DNA of 64,000 bases from Arenicellales bacterium (GTDB lineage Bacteria; Pseudomonadota; Gammaproteobacteria; Arenicellales; JAJDZL01): contig OX638343.1 of assembly GCA_951813075.1 (NCBI GenBank), positions 1,461,999 to 1,525,998 on the forward strand. The letters are read 5' to 3'. Shown here piece by piece: positions 17,877 to 28,300 of this stretch (position 1 is the first letter of the stretch; the number at the start of each line of letters is the position of its first letter). Under the pieces are notes generated by a model, which saw only the letters and a list, made by a program, of their open reading frames with translations, was not told where the DNA came from and did not search any database. The translations under genes were made by a program, and so were the position numbers.

Positions 17877-18050
17877 GCGTATTGTCTAAAAGAATTTCCA
17901 AAGCACTTTCCAGTTCGGAGACAGCCTGTTCTCGAGATAGTGTAGGGTGATCATCTAAGAATTCGTCTGGCCGAATACCCGACTCCAAATGATCCCATAA
18001 AATTTGAACCGGAACTCTGGTTCCGGCAAACACAGGGATCCCTCCTAATA
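17860..18050 (-). pseudogene. DUF433 antitoxin, N-terminally truncated
   Basis: The frame reads EILGGIPVFAGTRVPVQILW, DHLESGIRPDEFLDDHPTLS, REQAVSELESALEILLDN: a well-preserved DUF433 domain. An in-frame TAG lies just before EILGG, removing the usual N-terminus. A GTG at 18031-18033 with an AGGAGGG ribosome-binding sequence six bases upstream could restart translation as a 57-residue protein, so some antitoxin may survive. It precedes and overlaps the DUF5615 toxin frame. The nucleotide sequence resembles the remnant at 418-573. Confidence 0.6.
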
Positions 18051-18478
18051 TCTCCTAGTTTCTGTCAATCAGGCCATCTGTTGCGATCTCACCGTGATTG
18101 TGTTTGAGTTCCATTGATTTATATGAATATTGATTTCACTGTTAACTTGCTGTGCTGGTAAGTCTCTATTATCGTTGCGATTATTGTATTCACTGAAACG
18201 AAACAATTGATGATTTTCTTATTCACAGTATTCTAAAACCTGACGTGCTGAGCAAGACAAGCGCGATCATATCGGTGCGAACTTTTTGTGAAATTCCAAT
18301 CAAAATAGCTGTGATCGAACCTTAGTAAAAATCTTGCTGCTGGAAAGTCACCATAAGAGATAATTACCTGCAAAACTAGGGCTTGATTAACGAACTATTG
18401 CCTCTCTGTCTTACCTTCAATTCGGGCTTCCCGTGTCCCGCGCATTTTGATAGCAAAACATTACCATTTCTATAACAA
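18051..18478. other. Non-coding gap
   Basis: I see no gene, RNA or clear repeat in this AT-rich segment between the DUF433 remnant and the VOC gene. It should contain the promoter of the VOC gene. Confidence 0.4.
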
Positions 18479-18487
18479 ATGAATTCA

Positions 18488-18853
18488 ATGTCACAAGCAA
18501 TTACACAAATTATTCTCTATACCAAACGCATTGAAGCGATGGTCGACTTCTACCAATGCCATTTTGGATATGCTGTAAAACATGATGAAAATGATCGAAT
18601 AATCGAGCTGGTTCATCCCAAGCATTCTGTCAAGTTGTTGCTCCATCCTGCTGGAAAAGGAAGAAAGGAAGGACAAGCGTGTGTGAAATTATTATTTGAT
18701 GTCGAAGATGTTCAAGCGTTTTGTAAACACGCTCGTGAGAATGGACTAGAATTTGGTCCAGTCCACAAAGCTGATGGATATGAGTTCGCTAACGCAAAAG
18801 ATCCGTCAAAGAATCCGATTTCGGTTTCAGATCGCGCTTTCCGCTACAAATAA
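18488..18853 (+). CDS. VOC (glyoxalase/bleomycin-resistance) family protein
   Basis: This 121-residue single VOC-domain protein (ITQIILYTKRIEAMVDFYQCHFGY at the N-terminus, VKLLFDVEDVQAFCKHARENGLEFG, and a C-terminal DPSKNPISVSDRAFR) belongs to a superfamily of metal-dependent lyases, dioxygenases and drug-binding proteins. ATG 18488 and ATG 18479 are both possible; the former gives the usual MSQAITQ start. No operon partner is close. The substrate is unknown. Confidence 0.75.
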   Translation: MSQAITQIILYTKRIEAMVDFYQCHFGYAVKHDENDRIIELVHPKHSVKLLLHPAGKGRKEGQACVKLLFDVEDVQAFCKHARENGLEFGPVHKADGYEFANAKDPSKNPISVSDRAFRYK

Positions 18854-19097
18854 CAGTTTCTATACTTCCTGAGTTTGTTGAACTATTGAGGTTATTAGTC
18901 AGAAATCGTCTCTGGAAGGCGGATTTATGAAATTCATGTAGTTCAAATAAATTTACTGACTGGTGAAACAACTTGTAAGTTTTTCTAGGAGCGCTGAAAC
19001 GGCTTTCGCATGATCACGTGTCTGATTACAAGCACCTTGGCAGACTGTGGACATTTCCAGAATTTCTACTAGATCTAAACTGGTACTTTAACAAAGT

Positions 19098-19458
19098 ATG
19101 CGCTCGGCCTTTCGTAACTGTTGTGGTGGGTTAGCAGCAAAGCGCTCTGCGAGTTCACGTGCTGCATCCATTGCATTCACAATTATCGAACAATTAAGCA
19201 ACTACTCAAAACCAATGTAACTAACGTTATTTCAGGCAAGCCGCATCCTCTGCAGAGAGATTGTGAGGGACGGTTTTCAATTTCGCTAGCAAGTGGTACA
19301 CGCCTGATAGTCAAACCTAATCACGACGCAATTCCAAGAAAAAGCGATGGTAGCGTTGATTGGGTAGTTGTTACCGCGTAAACGTTTGTTTTATAGAAGA
19401 TTATCATGATTTATCAGAAACAAAATTTTCAATTTGTCTGGAAATCTTCGCCGGGTGA
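19098..19458 (+). pseudogene. HigB-like RelE toxin, frameshifted
   Basis: Pieces of a RelE/HigB-like toxin lie in three frames. From ATG 19098: MRSAFRNCCGGLAAKRSASS; then ISGKPHPLQRDCEGRFSISL and SGTRLIVKPNHDAIPRKSDG, then SVDWVVVTA stop; then, after a shift near 19378, RVNVCFIEDYHDLSETKF. Joined, these follow the order of the long HigB family (GDRxGQFSV, xYRLLFEP, DWSKVTAIRI, EDYHD). At least two frameshifts make it inactive. The gene overlaps its decayed antitoxin partner. Confidence 0.6.
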
Positions 19459-19915
19459 TTTATATTCGATTTAATCTAAGAACGCGACTGGAATCACTTG
19501 CTAAACGGCTCGGATTTTCGACCAAGCACCTAAATTGGTTAATCAAAGGCAATGCACGACTGACCGAAGATGCTACTTCGAGACTTGAGCGCGTACTCGG
19601 TTCTACAGCCAGGTTCTGGTTGAACCGGGAAGCTATATATCGTGAACGGCTGGCAAAACGAGAAGCACGACAGCGCTAAGAGAAATCGATTAATTGGTTG
19701 GATATGCTGCCGCTTTCCTGATTGAAGAAAGTTGGTTTAATTTCGGATAGATGAATTACTGAATCCAGCAAATCGGAAATTGTCGAAATCTTACTGCAAT
19801 ATTTGGTGTTGCCTCGCCAAATGAGTGAACAGATCGTTATGAATATTTACAGCGGTCGCTTCGGCGCGCTCGTAAAGCAAAATCCGATCTATGCCTCTGC
19901 ACTAAGTCAGGACAG
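19406..19915 (+). pseudogene. HigA-like antitoxin, multiply disrupted
   Basis: From ATG 19406 the start NFQFVWKSSPGDL matches the HigA opening. After a frameshift the Xre body continues as LRTRLESLAKRLGFSTKHLN, WLIKGNARLTEDATSRLERV and LGSTARFWLNREAIYRERLA. Further fragments in other frames (NWLDMLPLS stop LKKVGLIS, then FGVASPNE and RSLRRARKAKSD) correspond to the long C-terminal extension of large HigA proteins. It is a relic of the antitoxin paired with the upstream HigB-like toxin; only the 81-residue DNA-binding part (19434-19679) stays open. Confidence 0.6.
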
Positions 19916-20040
19916 CGACACTGATTATTTTGTAGTATCCGACATAAGCCATTGATATTAAGCAAGAAAAACAAATATAAAACAGAAAGCAATCAGTTAT
20001 CTTTAATGAATCCGGAAATACCCCACCAATCAAGCCTGTA

Positions 20041-20267
20041 CCGCGCTTCTCGAACAGGTCCGCTGGGGCTTTGACAGCCTCAGCTGTCCGAAATGCGGAC
20101 ACCGCCGGGCGTACCGTATCGAGCGTCGTGCACTGTTCGAACACCAACGCTACAAACGTCAGATTTGGGTCACCGCCGCAACTATGTTTGAAGGCAGCAA
20201 GGTGCTGCTGACCATGTGGTTTGCCACCATCTACCTGGAGGCAACCGACAAGGGCGGTGTACCTTAA
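20041..20267 (+). pseudogene. IS1595-family transposase N-terminal fragment
   Basis: The + strand encodes the zinc-ribbon start of an IS1595-type transposase: WGFDSLSCPKCGHRRAYRIE, then RRALFEHQRYKRQIWVTAAT and MFEGSKVLLTMWFATIYLEA, ending KGGVP stop. The second zinc pair is lost (FEHQRYKR where CxxC is expected), and the catalytic DDE domain is absent. It is immediately followed by a different transposase remnant. Confidence 0.6.
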
Positions 20268-20339
20268 ACCGTTACCTATAGCGAAGTTTTCGTTGCATGT
20301 GCCGCCGGTTGCAGTCAAAGCGCCTGGTAAAGGTAAAGA

Positions 20340-20715
20340 CACGCTGGCACTGACTGCGGCATCGATCATTGAGGCATTTCCCCTGCCGGCGTAGCCGCTG
20401 AACTGGCTGCTGTTAAGCAGCGAATGAGGAGTCGAGAGGGCAGTGCACTTCGCATCGACGCCTGGTATAAGGTACGCGGGGTATTGAGGAGTATTCCCGG
20501 TTACTGAAAAGCGGCTACAAGATTGAAAAGCGTCAGTTCGACAGCGATGCGAATTTGATAAAACGCATGGCGTTTGATGCGATCACTACATGGCGGGTGT
20601 TCGACTTGCAGCGCGCGGCGAAGCATAAACCGCAACTGTCGGTTGACGAGATCAAGGTGCTGTACGTATTGTTGCACAACATCGACCCGAAGCGTCATAA
20701 CGTTCGTCCACCACC
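20340..20715 (+). pseudogene. Tn5/IS4-type transposase C-terminal fragment
   Basis: In two or more frames this segment gives NWLLLSSE, REGSALRIDAWYKVRG, then EEYSRLLKSGYKIEKRQFDS, LIKRMAFDAITTWRVFDLQR and VDEIKVLYVLLHN. This matches the C-terminal end of IS50/Tn5-like transposases, in which W-x-IE-x-x-x-x-LKSGC-x-IE-x-RQF is diagnostic. Frameshifts and missing N-terminal domains show it is a relic. Confidence 0.55.
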
Positions 20716-21192
20716 CTAGTTGAGCATTTTAGATTGTGTGCTGGACTTGGGTCGTATTGCCAGCTTCAGGCCGACCCAAAGTCAGCTAATATCGTGCCCG
20801 AAAAATTTATGGAGAGTAACCGTGAAATTGATGACATCGATACAGGCAATCAACGCATTCAAGTCCCTGTAGCTTGGCAGAAATGACTATAAAAAACTGC
20901 ATCAAGTGCGGGGTGTTGATAGTTTTTGAATGTAATTTAAGGCTTAACTGACATTTGGACTGCAAGATAGCATTAATATATTTTAACTTTCGGCGTATTG
21001 CGTTCGTTACTCTTTGTTCTGTGTCTGCCGGAATACGTTCTAGCTTTTTTTTTCCTCTTCGCTAACAATTTCCTCGGCTCAAATTTCAATTGCGAATTCC
21101 GTTATTTTTCGCAAATTGAACTATTTCGTGCTTCTTATGCTTGCACTTACAAATTTAGCTGGCAGATGTTGCATGCATCGACTCATCGTCGT
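20716..21192. other. Non-coding gap
   Basis: No supported gene. An open frame at 20998-21234 is Cys/Phe-rich without family resemblance and overlaps the end of the next gene, so I do not call it. Confidence 0.35.
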
Positions 21193-21735
21193 TTAACCTG
21201 GCAAGCACAATTTTCCCTTTTCACCTGGATATAATGCCCCCTCTTTGCAACGCCACATGAAAATGATTTTAAGTCCAATATTTAAGTCTTGGGCAATATC
21301 CACAATGGCTCTACAAGTATTATTCGCGTTCATTCCTTGAACTGAAATGTCAATCTCAGCGACGTAGTGATAACCAGCGTCACGCCTACGACCTTCCACC
21401 ATATTGATCGAACAAATTTTCCTGATTTTAGAGAAATCATTAACTTGCCCCATCGCAGTGATCAATAAATTATCAAAAAACTTACTCCAATTCGGCTTTT
21501 TGACAGATTGCTGTGAGAGCGACGCTTCTAATATCGTCGTATGCGTCAGGTTCGGCAGGACTTGCGGGTCAACTCGGTGCGTCACGACTTCACATTCCTC
21601 CTCCTCGCTATCACTGTCTTGAAGTTCTAGCGCGTCTAAAGCGCGGTTGATGACTGAATCCGTGGTATCCACAAGTGGTTTTGCGTGGACTTGAAGGCGT
21701 TCAAATGTGGATTGCTTAACGGTAATTTCACGCAT
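21193..21735 (-). CDS. Hypothetical protein, ribbon-helix-helix-like N-terminus
   Basis: This 180-residue protein starts MREITVKQSTFERLQVHAKP and continues LVDTTDSVINRALDALEL, which has the look of a small DNA-binding (RHH/SeqA-like) domain. An acidic linker (DSDSEEEECE) follows, then a C-terminal domain with YHYVAEIDISVQGMNANNTC, RAIVDIAQDLNIGLKIIFMW and RCKEGALYPGEKG. I have the impression of similar small proteins beside restriction loci but cannot name the family. It lies 230 bases downstream of the helicase gene on the same strand, and could be a third component of that module. Confidence 0.6.
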   Translation of the reverse strand: MREITVKQSTFERLQVHAKPLVDTTDSVINRALDALELQDSDSEEEECEVVTHRVDPQVLPNLTHTTILEASLSQQSVKKPNWSKFFDNLLITAMGQVNDFSKIRKICSINMVEGRRRDAGYHYVAEIDISVQGMNANNTCRAIVDIAQDLNIGLKIIFMWRCKEGALYPGEKGKLCLPG

Positions 21736-21964
21736 TTATTTTTCTCATTGAAAATTAGTTGACTGAAATTTTCTAATAGTCTCTGGTAGAGATGTTACCA
21801 TCGGTACTGTTCATAGTGTCAGGTACAGGTCAATCAATTTTAAAGACAGTGTTCACATGACAATGTGAAATTTCGCTTTCTTTGGTACTATGGAATTTTG
21901 TTACGACTGCGAGCATTTATTATCTCTTGGACTAATTTCAACAGTCCAACACAATTTAAACTGA

Positions 21965-24900
21965 TTATTGCGATTCAATGCCTATCCAGCAGAAAAGTTC
22001 TACATCCTCTTTGTCGATTGGCGGAAGCGGTGGTGGTGGAGTAGTTGATTCAATGCCGGTCTCAATTATCTTTTCGATCAAATAGTCCGCAAGTTCTGCT
22101 CCTTGGAATTCGTTGGATTCGAACCACCCACGCAACATAATTTCTTCGCGTCGTGGCCAGGGTGACTCTAAAATTTCAAGTGCTCTGCGTATGCGATCAG
22201 ACGCCGTTTCAAACAACATTTTATTACGAATAAATTCTGCTACGCGGTGATTGAGAGGTCGTACCTGCGGTTGTAGATTTGCAGGGTCTGTTTCATGCAT
22301 CCATGATTGCCAGATGTCATCCTGTGCAACTTCCCAAAAATCATAGACACTACTACTCAACATATCTGGGTACCAAATCTCTGAGTGCTCCTCACATTCT
22401 ATAAAACGTAAGCAAGTGCCAAGTTCACGCTCAATTTCACTAGCATCGTCAATTGGTTGCCAATCATCATCAGATGGAATAAATCGCACGTATGTACGTT
22501 CCAGATGTGTTTCCGAACCCACCACCGCGCAGAAGAATATTCCACAGCGTGTGCCCTTGACCATGCCTGTTCCAATTTTCCAAGGTAGTTTCGGAATTAA
22601 CTTTTCATTTTCCTTTAGTGCCTTTCTCAATGTCTGTCGATACTCTTCACCTGTCTGCGCTGCACCAGCTGTTCCTCCACGTTCATATAGAGATGCATCT
22701 TCGTTGAGCAACTTTTCGATCTCTTCGCGCGATTCGGTGAACACCTGTGCACCACGTGCAGCGCCTTCAATTGGGGCTTCAACACCGATACTTGCAGCAG
22801 CTTGGGCCAATTTGCCAAGAATCCGCTGTTCCAAATTCAGCAAATCATCGAGGCGATCAACTGGGAAAATTGTACGCATAAACACCCGATCATGAGGGCT
22901 GCCAATTCGGTCAATGCGGCCATGTCTTTGCACTAACCGCATTGGATTCCAAGGCATATCGAAGTTGATGATATGACGACATTGCTGGAGGTTAACACCT
23001 TCAGCCAACACATCAGTCGCGATTACCAGGTCGTAGAGGTCGACGTCTTGACCAACCGGGGCTTCCATTGAAACTGGGGCAAACCCTTGTAATACTCTAA
23101 GACGCGATACTTCAGCGAGGTCTCCTGAGCCGCTTACAGCGATTATGCGGTTGCGGTAAGGTGCGAGTCCTGAATTGATTGTAATTTCATGCTCAAGAAA
23201 ATCACGTATCCATTCCACGGTATCCTCAAAGTAAGAGAACACCAGTACTTTGCGTTTCTGCGCTTCATCCACTGCATCAATAGCCTCAGTGGTGGCTTGT
23301 TGTGCAATTTCAACCAGAGCATCTGCAAGCGTTCTCAACTTGTTATCTTCACTTGGAGAAATCAATTGTGCTTCATTAGCGAGATCTGTAAGGATTTCAC
23401 GATCATGTTCTACGACTATTCGTAACCGGTCAACATCGTATAGTGATGTCTCGGTTCTATGTTCTGATCCTGCCAACAAATCCTCAAACACTGTTTCGTC
23501 GTCGGCGGAGACTTCTCTCATAAACGCTGTGCTTACAACATAGCCGGAGTCCAGAGCTTCAAGAAACAATTTACTCTCCGTAACCATTTTCCGGATTGTT
23601 TTCCAAAATGCAAAGGTCGAAGACTCAAACCGCTTCAAAAGACTTGATCGTAGAAGTCCTATCATCGCGCGATTATGTGCGCCTTCGTCTACTTCCTCCA
23701 CTTTATAGAGGTAAATCTTTGGTGTATAGCGAGCAAACTTTATCGCATTATCTCCCTCGGAATTGAGTGCCTCTTCTAACCGATCAAAAAGAGCTGACAG
23801 TCGTCCTTCGAATTCATACCTAAGGCTTATAGCCTCAGGTTTTGGAAATACTATCGGTTGTGGGTGTCCGTCAGGACCAGGAATACTGTCTCCAACGTAA
23901 TGCTTTTTTACAAATTGGCGAGTCCGTTTCACTGTTGTGGCGTCAATGATTGGAAAAAGATGATCAGGGTTTAAGTCGGATGGGTCTTCAAGCATGGCTT
24001 CTTTAAATTTTTCCCGTATTGAGAGAATGCCTCGATTGGCGAAATGTGCATCCTGTCGGAGGAAGAACCGCAATAGATGGTAGAGATCCCAAAGGGAATT
24101 GTTTACAGGCGTCGCGGTCAGCAGAAGAAGATCACGTCTTTTCCCAAAGAGAAGGCTTCGTAATGCGGCGGCACGAGTCAGTGCATCCGGGTTTCGATAG
24201 TTGTGCGCTTCATCGACGATAACTAGCTGATATTCATCAAGCAGACGTTGCAAATGCCGTTGGTCAGCATTTGGTCGCTGGTTGTCTCTTAACTGCTCGT
24301 CATTCGCCAATTGTTCAAAGGATAAGCATTCAATGAAAAGCTGATAACGGGATAGAAATTGTTTCCATGTGCTATCTCGAAGAGAAGCCGGGCATATTAG
24401 CAACGCGCGTTGTCGACGTTCACGATATATCTGGAGAATTTCACCAGCAATGAAAGTTTTGCCAAGCCCTACTTCATCCGCAACAATTACGCCGCCAGTC
24501 TCGCGAATTAAACGCAATGCTCGAGCAACACCGTGTTTTTGAAAACTCGTTAACGGTAGATTTTCATCTGCCTTGGCATCCTCCTCGACTTCGTTGCCGT
24601 ACAACTGCCACAATACTCGAACAAAAACAATCCAAGGCGATAATGGTTCGAAAATAACTTCAAAGATTCTCGCCAAATCGTACTGCTCACTTTCCTCCCA
24701 AAGATCGTCAAACCACCGCTTCGCTTCTTCGGTAAGAACATTGTCAAAATGACCGAGATTCAGTTCCAAGTTCCGTGTCAGTCCAGCACCAGTCAGATTC
24801 GATGAACCGACAAAAATTCCTTGCGATTTCCCATTGGGATCACCCAGAGTGGAGAAAACATACGCTTTGGCATGGAGAAAAGCTTTTTCATATCGTCGCA

Positions 24901-25312
24901 CCTCCAAGTTTCCAGCGCGCAGTGCAGCAACCAGTTGTGTTAAAGCAGCGCCATTAGTACGATTGAACGGCAGATGATCGCGTTCCCTCTCAAGTCCCCT
25001 AGTTTGACTGCTTAAACCAGCACTAATGCGCCGGTGCTCATAAGCATGGGCTGTTTCGTCGAGACGCTTGCAAAATTTATTGCTGTCATTTGCCAAATCT
25101 GCTCCCAACATAAGACGCACGTCTTTAACATTTTGCAGGTGATCGGCGATATGTCCGAAACCTGTCGGGCTGAAATATGCGGTGGCGATTCGTACTTGAT
25201 CAAGTCTGCTTGATGGCTCTCCTGCCTGCGGTTCGAGTAACCCAAGCGTTTTACTCAGTGCTCGCGCAAGTGTGTTATCGTCTCGATTATCGATAAATAT
25301 GGGGCGATTCAT
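21965..25312 (-). CDS. PLD-domain plus SNF2-type helicase (defence)
   Basis: This 1115-residue protein fuses an N-terminal phospholipase D-like domain (about 1-220; HAK at 147-149 and GSSNLTGAGLTRNLELN at 169-185) to a SNF2/DEAH helicase. Helicase motifs are complete: Q-like TSFQKHGVARAL, Walker A DEVGLGKT (279-286), DEAH (367-370), TATPVNN, and motifs V/VI ATDVLAEGVNLQQCRHIINF and RLVQRHGRIDRIGS in the C-terminal lobe. A ~250-residue tail follows. It begins nine bases after the stop of the upstream methyltransferase gene, so the two form one operon. SNF2-PLD helicases paired with Eco57I-like methyltransferases occur in restriction-type defence loci; the PLD domain could be the nuclease. It resembles a DrmD-like helicase merged with a DrmC-like PLD domain. 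Confidence 0.85.
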   Translation of the reverse strand: MNRPIFIDNRDDNTLARALSKTLGLLEPQAGEPSSRLDQVRIATAYFSPTGFGHIADHLQNVKDVRLMLGADLANDSNKFCKRLDETAHAYEHRRISAGLSSQTRGLERERDHLPFNRTNGAALTQLVAALRAGNLEVRRYEKAFLHAKAYVFSTLGDPNGKSQGIFVGSSNLTGAGLTRNLELNLGHFDNVLTEEAKRWFDDLWEESEQYDLARIFEVIFEPLSPWIVFVRVLWQLYGNEVEEDAKADENLPLTSFQKHGVARALRLIRETGGVIVADEVGLGKTFIAGEILQIYRERRQRALLICPASLRDSTWKQFLSRYQLFIECLSFEQLANDEQLRDNQRPNADQRHLQRLLDEYQLVIVDEAHNYRNPDALTRAAALRSLLFGKRRDLLLLTATPVNNSLWDLYHLLRFFLRQDAHFANRGILSIREKFKEAMLEDPSDLNPDHLFPIIDATTVKRTRQFVKKHYVGDSIPGPDGHPQPIVFPKPEAISLRYEFEGRLSALFDRLEEALNSEGDNAIKFARYTPKIYLYKVEEVDEGAHNRAMIGLLRSSLLKRFESSTFAFWKTIRKMVTESKLFLEALDSGYVVSTAFMREVSADDETVFEDLLAGSEHRTETSLYDVDRLRIVVEHDREILTDLANEAQLISPSEDNKLRTLADALVEIAQQATTEAIDAVDEAQKRKVLVFSYFEDTVEWIRDFLEHEITINSGLAPYRNRIIAVSGSGDLAEVSRLRVLQGFAPVSMEAPVGQDVDLYDLVIATDVLAEGVNLQQCRHIINFDMPWNPMRLVQRHGRIDRIGSPHDRVFMRTIFPVDRLDDLLNLEQRILGKLAQAAASIGVEAPIEGAARGAQVFTESREEIEKLLNEDASLYERGGTAGAAQTGEEYRQTLRKALKENEKLIPKLPWKIGTGMVKGTRCGIFFCAVVGSETHLERTYVRFIPSDDDWQPIDDASEIERELGTCLRFIECEEHSEIWYPDMLSSSVYDFWEVAQDDIWQSWMHETDPANLQPQVRPLNHRVAEFIRNKMLFETASDRIRRALEILESPWPRREEIMLRGWFESNEFQGAELADYLIEKIIETGIESTTPPPPLPPIDKEDVELFCWIGIESQ

Positions 25313-25321
25313 ATTATTTAT

Positions 25322-28300
25322 CTACTGTCGCCCATTCCAAGTGTCGAAGTGTCGCAACACGCAATCCAGCCGCGTGTGATAGTCCCAGCCTTTATGAAAG
25401 GTTTCAAAAACATGAACGAGTTGCCATTCGCTGAGCCCAAAAAGTTGAGCAACTACCGCGTCCAGTTCGTGCACCATATCCTCTTTCTCATCTGTTTCAA
25501 GAGGCCCATACTCGACTCCAACTGCACTCGCCCAAGTGGAAAAACGATTATCAGGACATGCGAGACGACCAGCTAATTGTACAACGCGTTGCCAGATTAC
25601 ATTTTCGCGGATGGGGCGTGGAATTGGAAAAGGGTTAAATAAAAAGAAATTAACATGTGTCTCTACAAACCGTCTAGCGTACCAATCGAGAGGTATTGAA
25701 GATAATATACCAAGTAAGTACGCTTGGTCTTTCTCGTCGCCGCGTGACCAAAGCAAATACGGCGCCTGATTAGCAATAAACACCTTAGGCGGCGCGAGGG
25801 AAGCGATAACTGTTCGCTGATTTGTGCGATTAGTTACATCCCGAAATGCTACTCTTGGAGCTAAGCATGGCAGAGTTTTAGGATCTTGTATATGATGGAG
25901 TGGGAATTCTGAATGAGCACTGCGATTGTTTTTTACACCGCGTAATCGCTTTTGCTGCAACCTACGACAAACAATTCCCGGGTCGGCCCAAGCGTAATAA
26001 GTGCCGGTATCAGGAGTCCAGAGATTGAAGGACTCGCCTTTGTAAACTGGCCAAAAGCCATCGGGGCATTCCGTGCTCGTGAGATCCAGTAAGGGTTTGT
26101 CATTGGTAGCGTCAAGTTCCCTGTTCGGACGCGCACGCCAATTATTATCCTCCTTCAAGTCAAGTCTAGGTGCTTTTTGCATTTGCGCAAATACACTTAT
26201 CGATTCTTCTGCAGGGAGCAATGGCAATGAGGCGCTGTCGTTCCAGTTGAGTACATCAGCACTGCGAAAAGCGGCGTTATCGTTCGCGATACCTTCAAAG
26301 TACTTTGCTTCTGCTGAATAAGGCCCTCGCAACGTGATGGATTCATTTTCTGGAATACCGTGTTTTACACATATAAGACCAATTGAATATTGTGGATGCA
26401 CCTCAGAGAACACCCAGTTCTGATTATTCAGCAACATCGTTACATCTATCTCTGCAGCATTTTTGTAAACCTCTTTTCGGAATTCCTCAGAACCTTTGGC
26501 GGCAAGTGCACTACGCGGCAATACCACACCGATTCGCCCTCCATCTTTTGCAGTTAAGTTCCAGAAACGCCAGCAAAATGCCTTGTATAGGTCCGGGTCT
26601 CCTGTCCCCATACCAGGAAAAGCACCTTCCACCAGTAGCTTACGTATTTTTTCGTTTTCTCGCAGTTGATCCTCATAGAGAGAGACTAAATCAGGATGCT
26701 CTTCTCTCAACCGCACTTTCTCCGCTTCTTGTTTGAGTTGCGGAAGTGAGCGAAATCCTGGAAAATGGTGCGCCCAAAAGGCGTCTTCCTCAATGGTTGC
26801 CTCTTGCCATGGCGGATTACCCAGAATAACGTCAAATCCTTGGTGTTTACGAAGGAAAACTTCTGGAAATGCGACAGGAAAATGAAGGACATGAAACTCA
26901 GCTAGGTCTCGCCGTGCATGTTGAGCAGCTTCCGATTGATGTGCGTTATCTTCCAATTCTTTCCAATTTTCGAACTGAAATTTAGTCACCGTTGGACTTT
27001 TAGAAACCGTTTGAGCTGAAATCAGATTGCAAAGTGATTCTGTGCTACGACTCGCCTCGTGTACGTCCAATAGTGCCGTACGGGCAAGCGCAATGTCCTG
27101 CAAAGATGCGTCGTTAATATTTGCGAGACGTCTCAGCGGCTCTGCCGCCTTGCCCAGCAGGTTCTGTGCGTCAACTGGCAACATTGGCGATGAGAGTGAT
27201 TCAAATTTCTCCCTTATCTCGTCGAGGGTGCCAACTCCAACAAGCGCATTGCCATGCACTAAATTGTGATCCAAAAACGAGAGTGGCAACCCGGGAACAA
27301 AGGTGTGAATCCATACAGCTAGGCGTGCGAGTTGGACTGCAAGGCCATTAAGATCAACGCCATAAATGCAACGTCGAGCAATCATGCGCCGCAACAGTTG
27401 ACTGTCTTCTATCGTGATACTGTCACCGAGTCCTCCACACTCGTTTATGGCAATAGTACGAAGTTTCTGAAGTTCACGATGAACACCCGGCAGGCGTCTA
27501 TCGGCAAGATAATCCGCCATGCGCTTCTCAATTCGATCAATTGCACCAATCAGGAAGTGGCCTGACCCCATAGAAATATCAGCCACTCGGAAATCAAAGA
27601 ATGCATCAATTGTATCTGTGTCATCCATTCTGGCAAGGCGGGCAAAATGATCCGTTAACGCTGGCTCAAGTGATCCGTTCAAAAGATGTTCAACTGCAAA
27701 TTGTTTAGTGTAGTAACTCCCGGAGGACTTACGAGCACCCGAACGGTTGTGCAAATATACTTCTCCGACTAATACGTCAGGTGTTTCTCCCTTTTTCGCT
27801 GGCACATAGACAAACTCTGTCTGTCCCTTGTTCATTTGCTTTTCAATGATCAAATTGCTTGTCGCAATTGCAAGTTCCGATTCCAAGAGACCTTCATAGA
27901 TTGTGCCAAATTCACGGACACCTAGTGAGCGAAAATCGACCGGTCCTGGTACACCTTCCGGAGTATCAATTACGATGAGATAACGAAGCACTGTCTCAAA
28001 ACACTCGTTCGGCAATGTTAATGCCGCCAATTCTGCACCCGCTTTCGAAACTGCTGCGTCATTCGAAAACAAACCACCATCATAGGCCGGCACCCCCCAT
28101 TCAGGATTGCCTTCAGCAACTGCTTGCCATAGCACTGAGGTTTCCTGCCAATGAGAATTTCCTGCAGAAATTGGCATATTATTTACAATGAAATTTGCCA
28201 GTTCTTGCGCTTTCTTTTTGAGCGAACGGGTTCGGTAAGCATCGTTGAATCGATATGGAAGAAGATCTCGGTCTTCCGCATACGTAATAAACAACAAACG

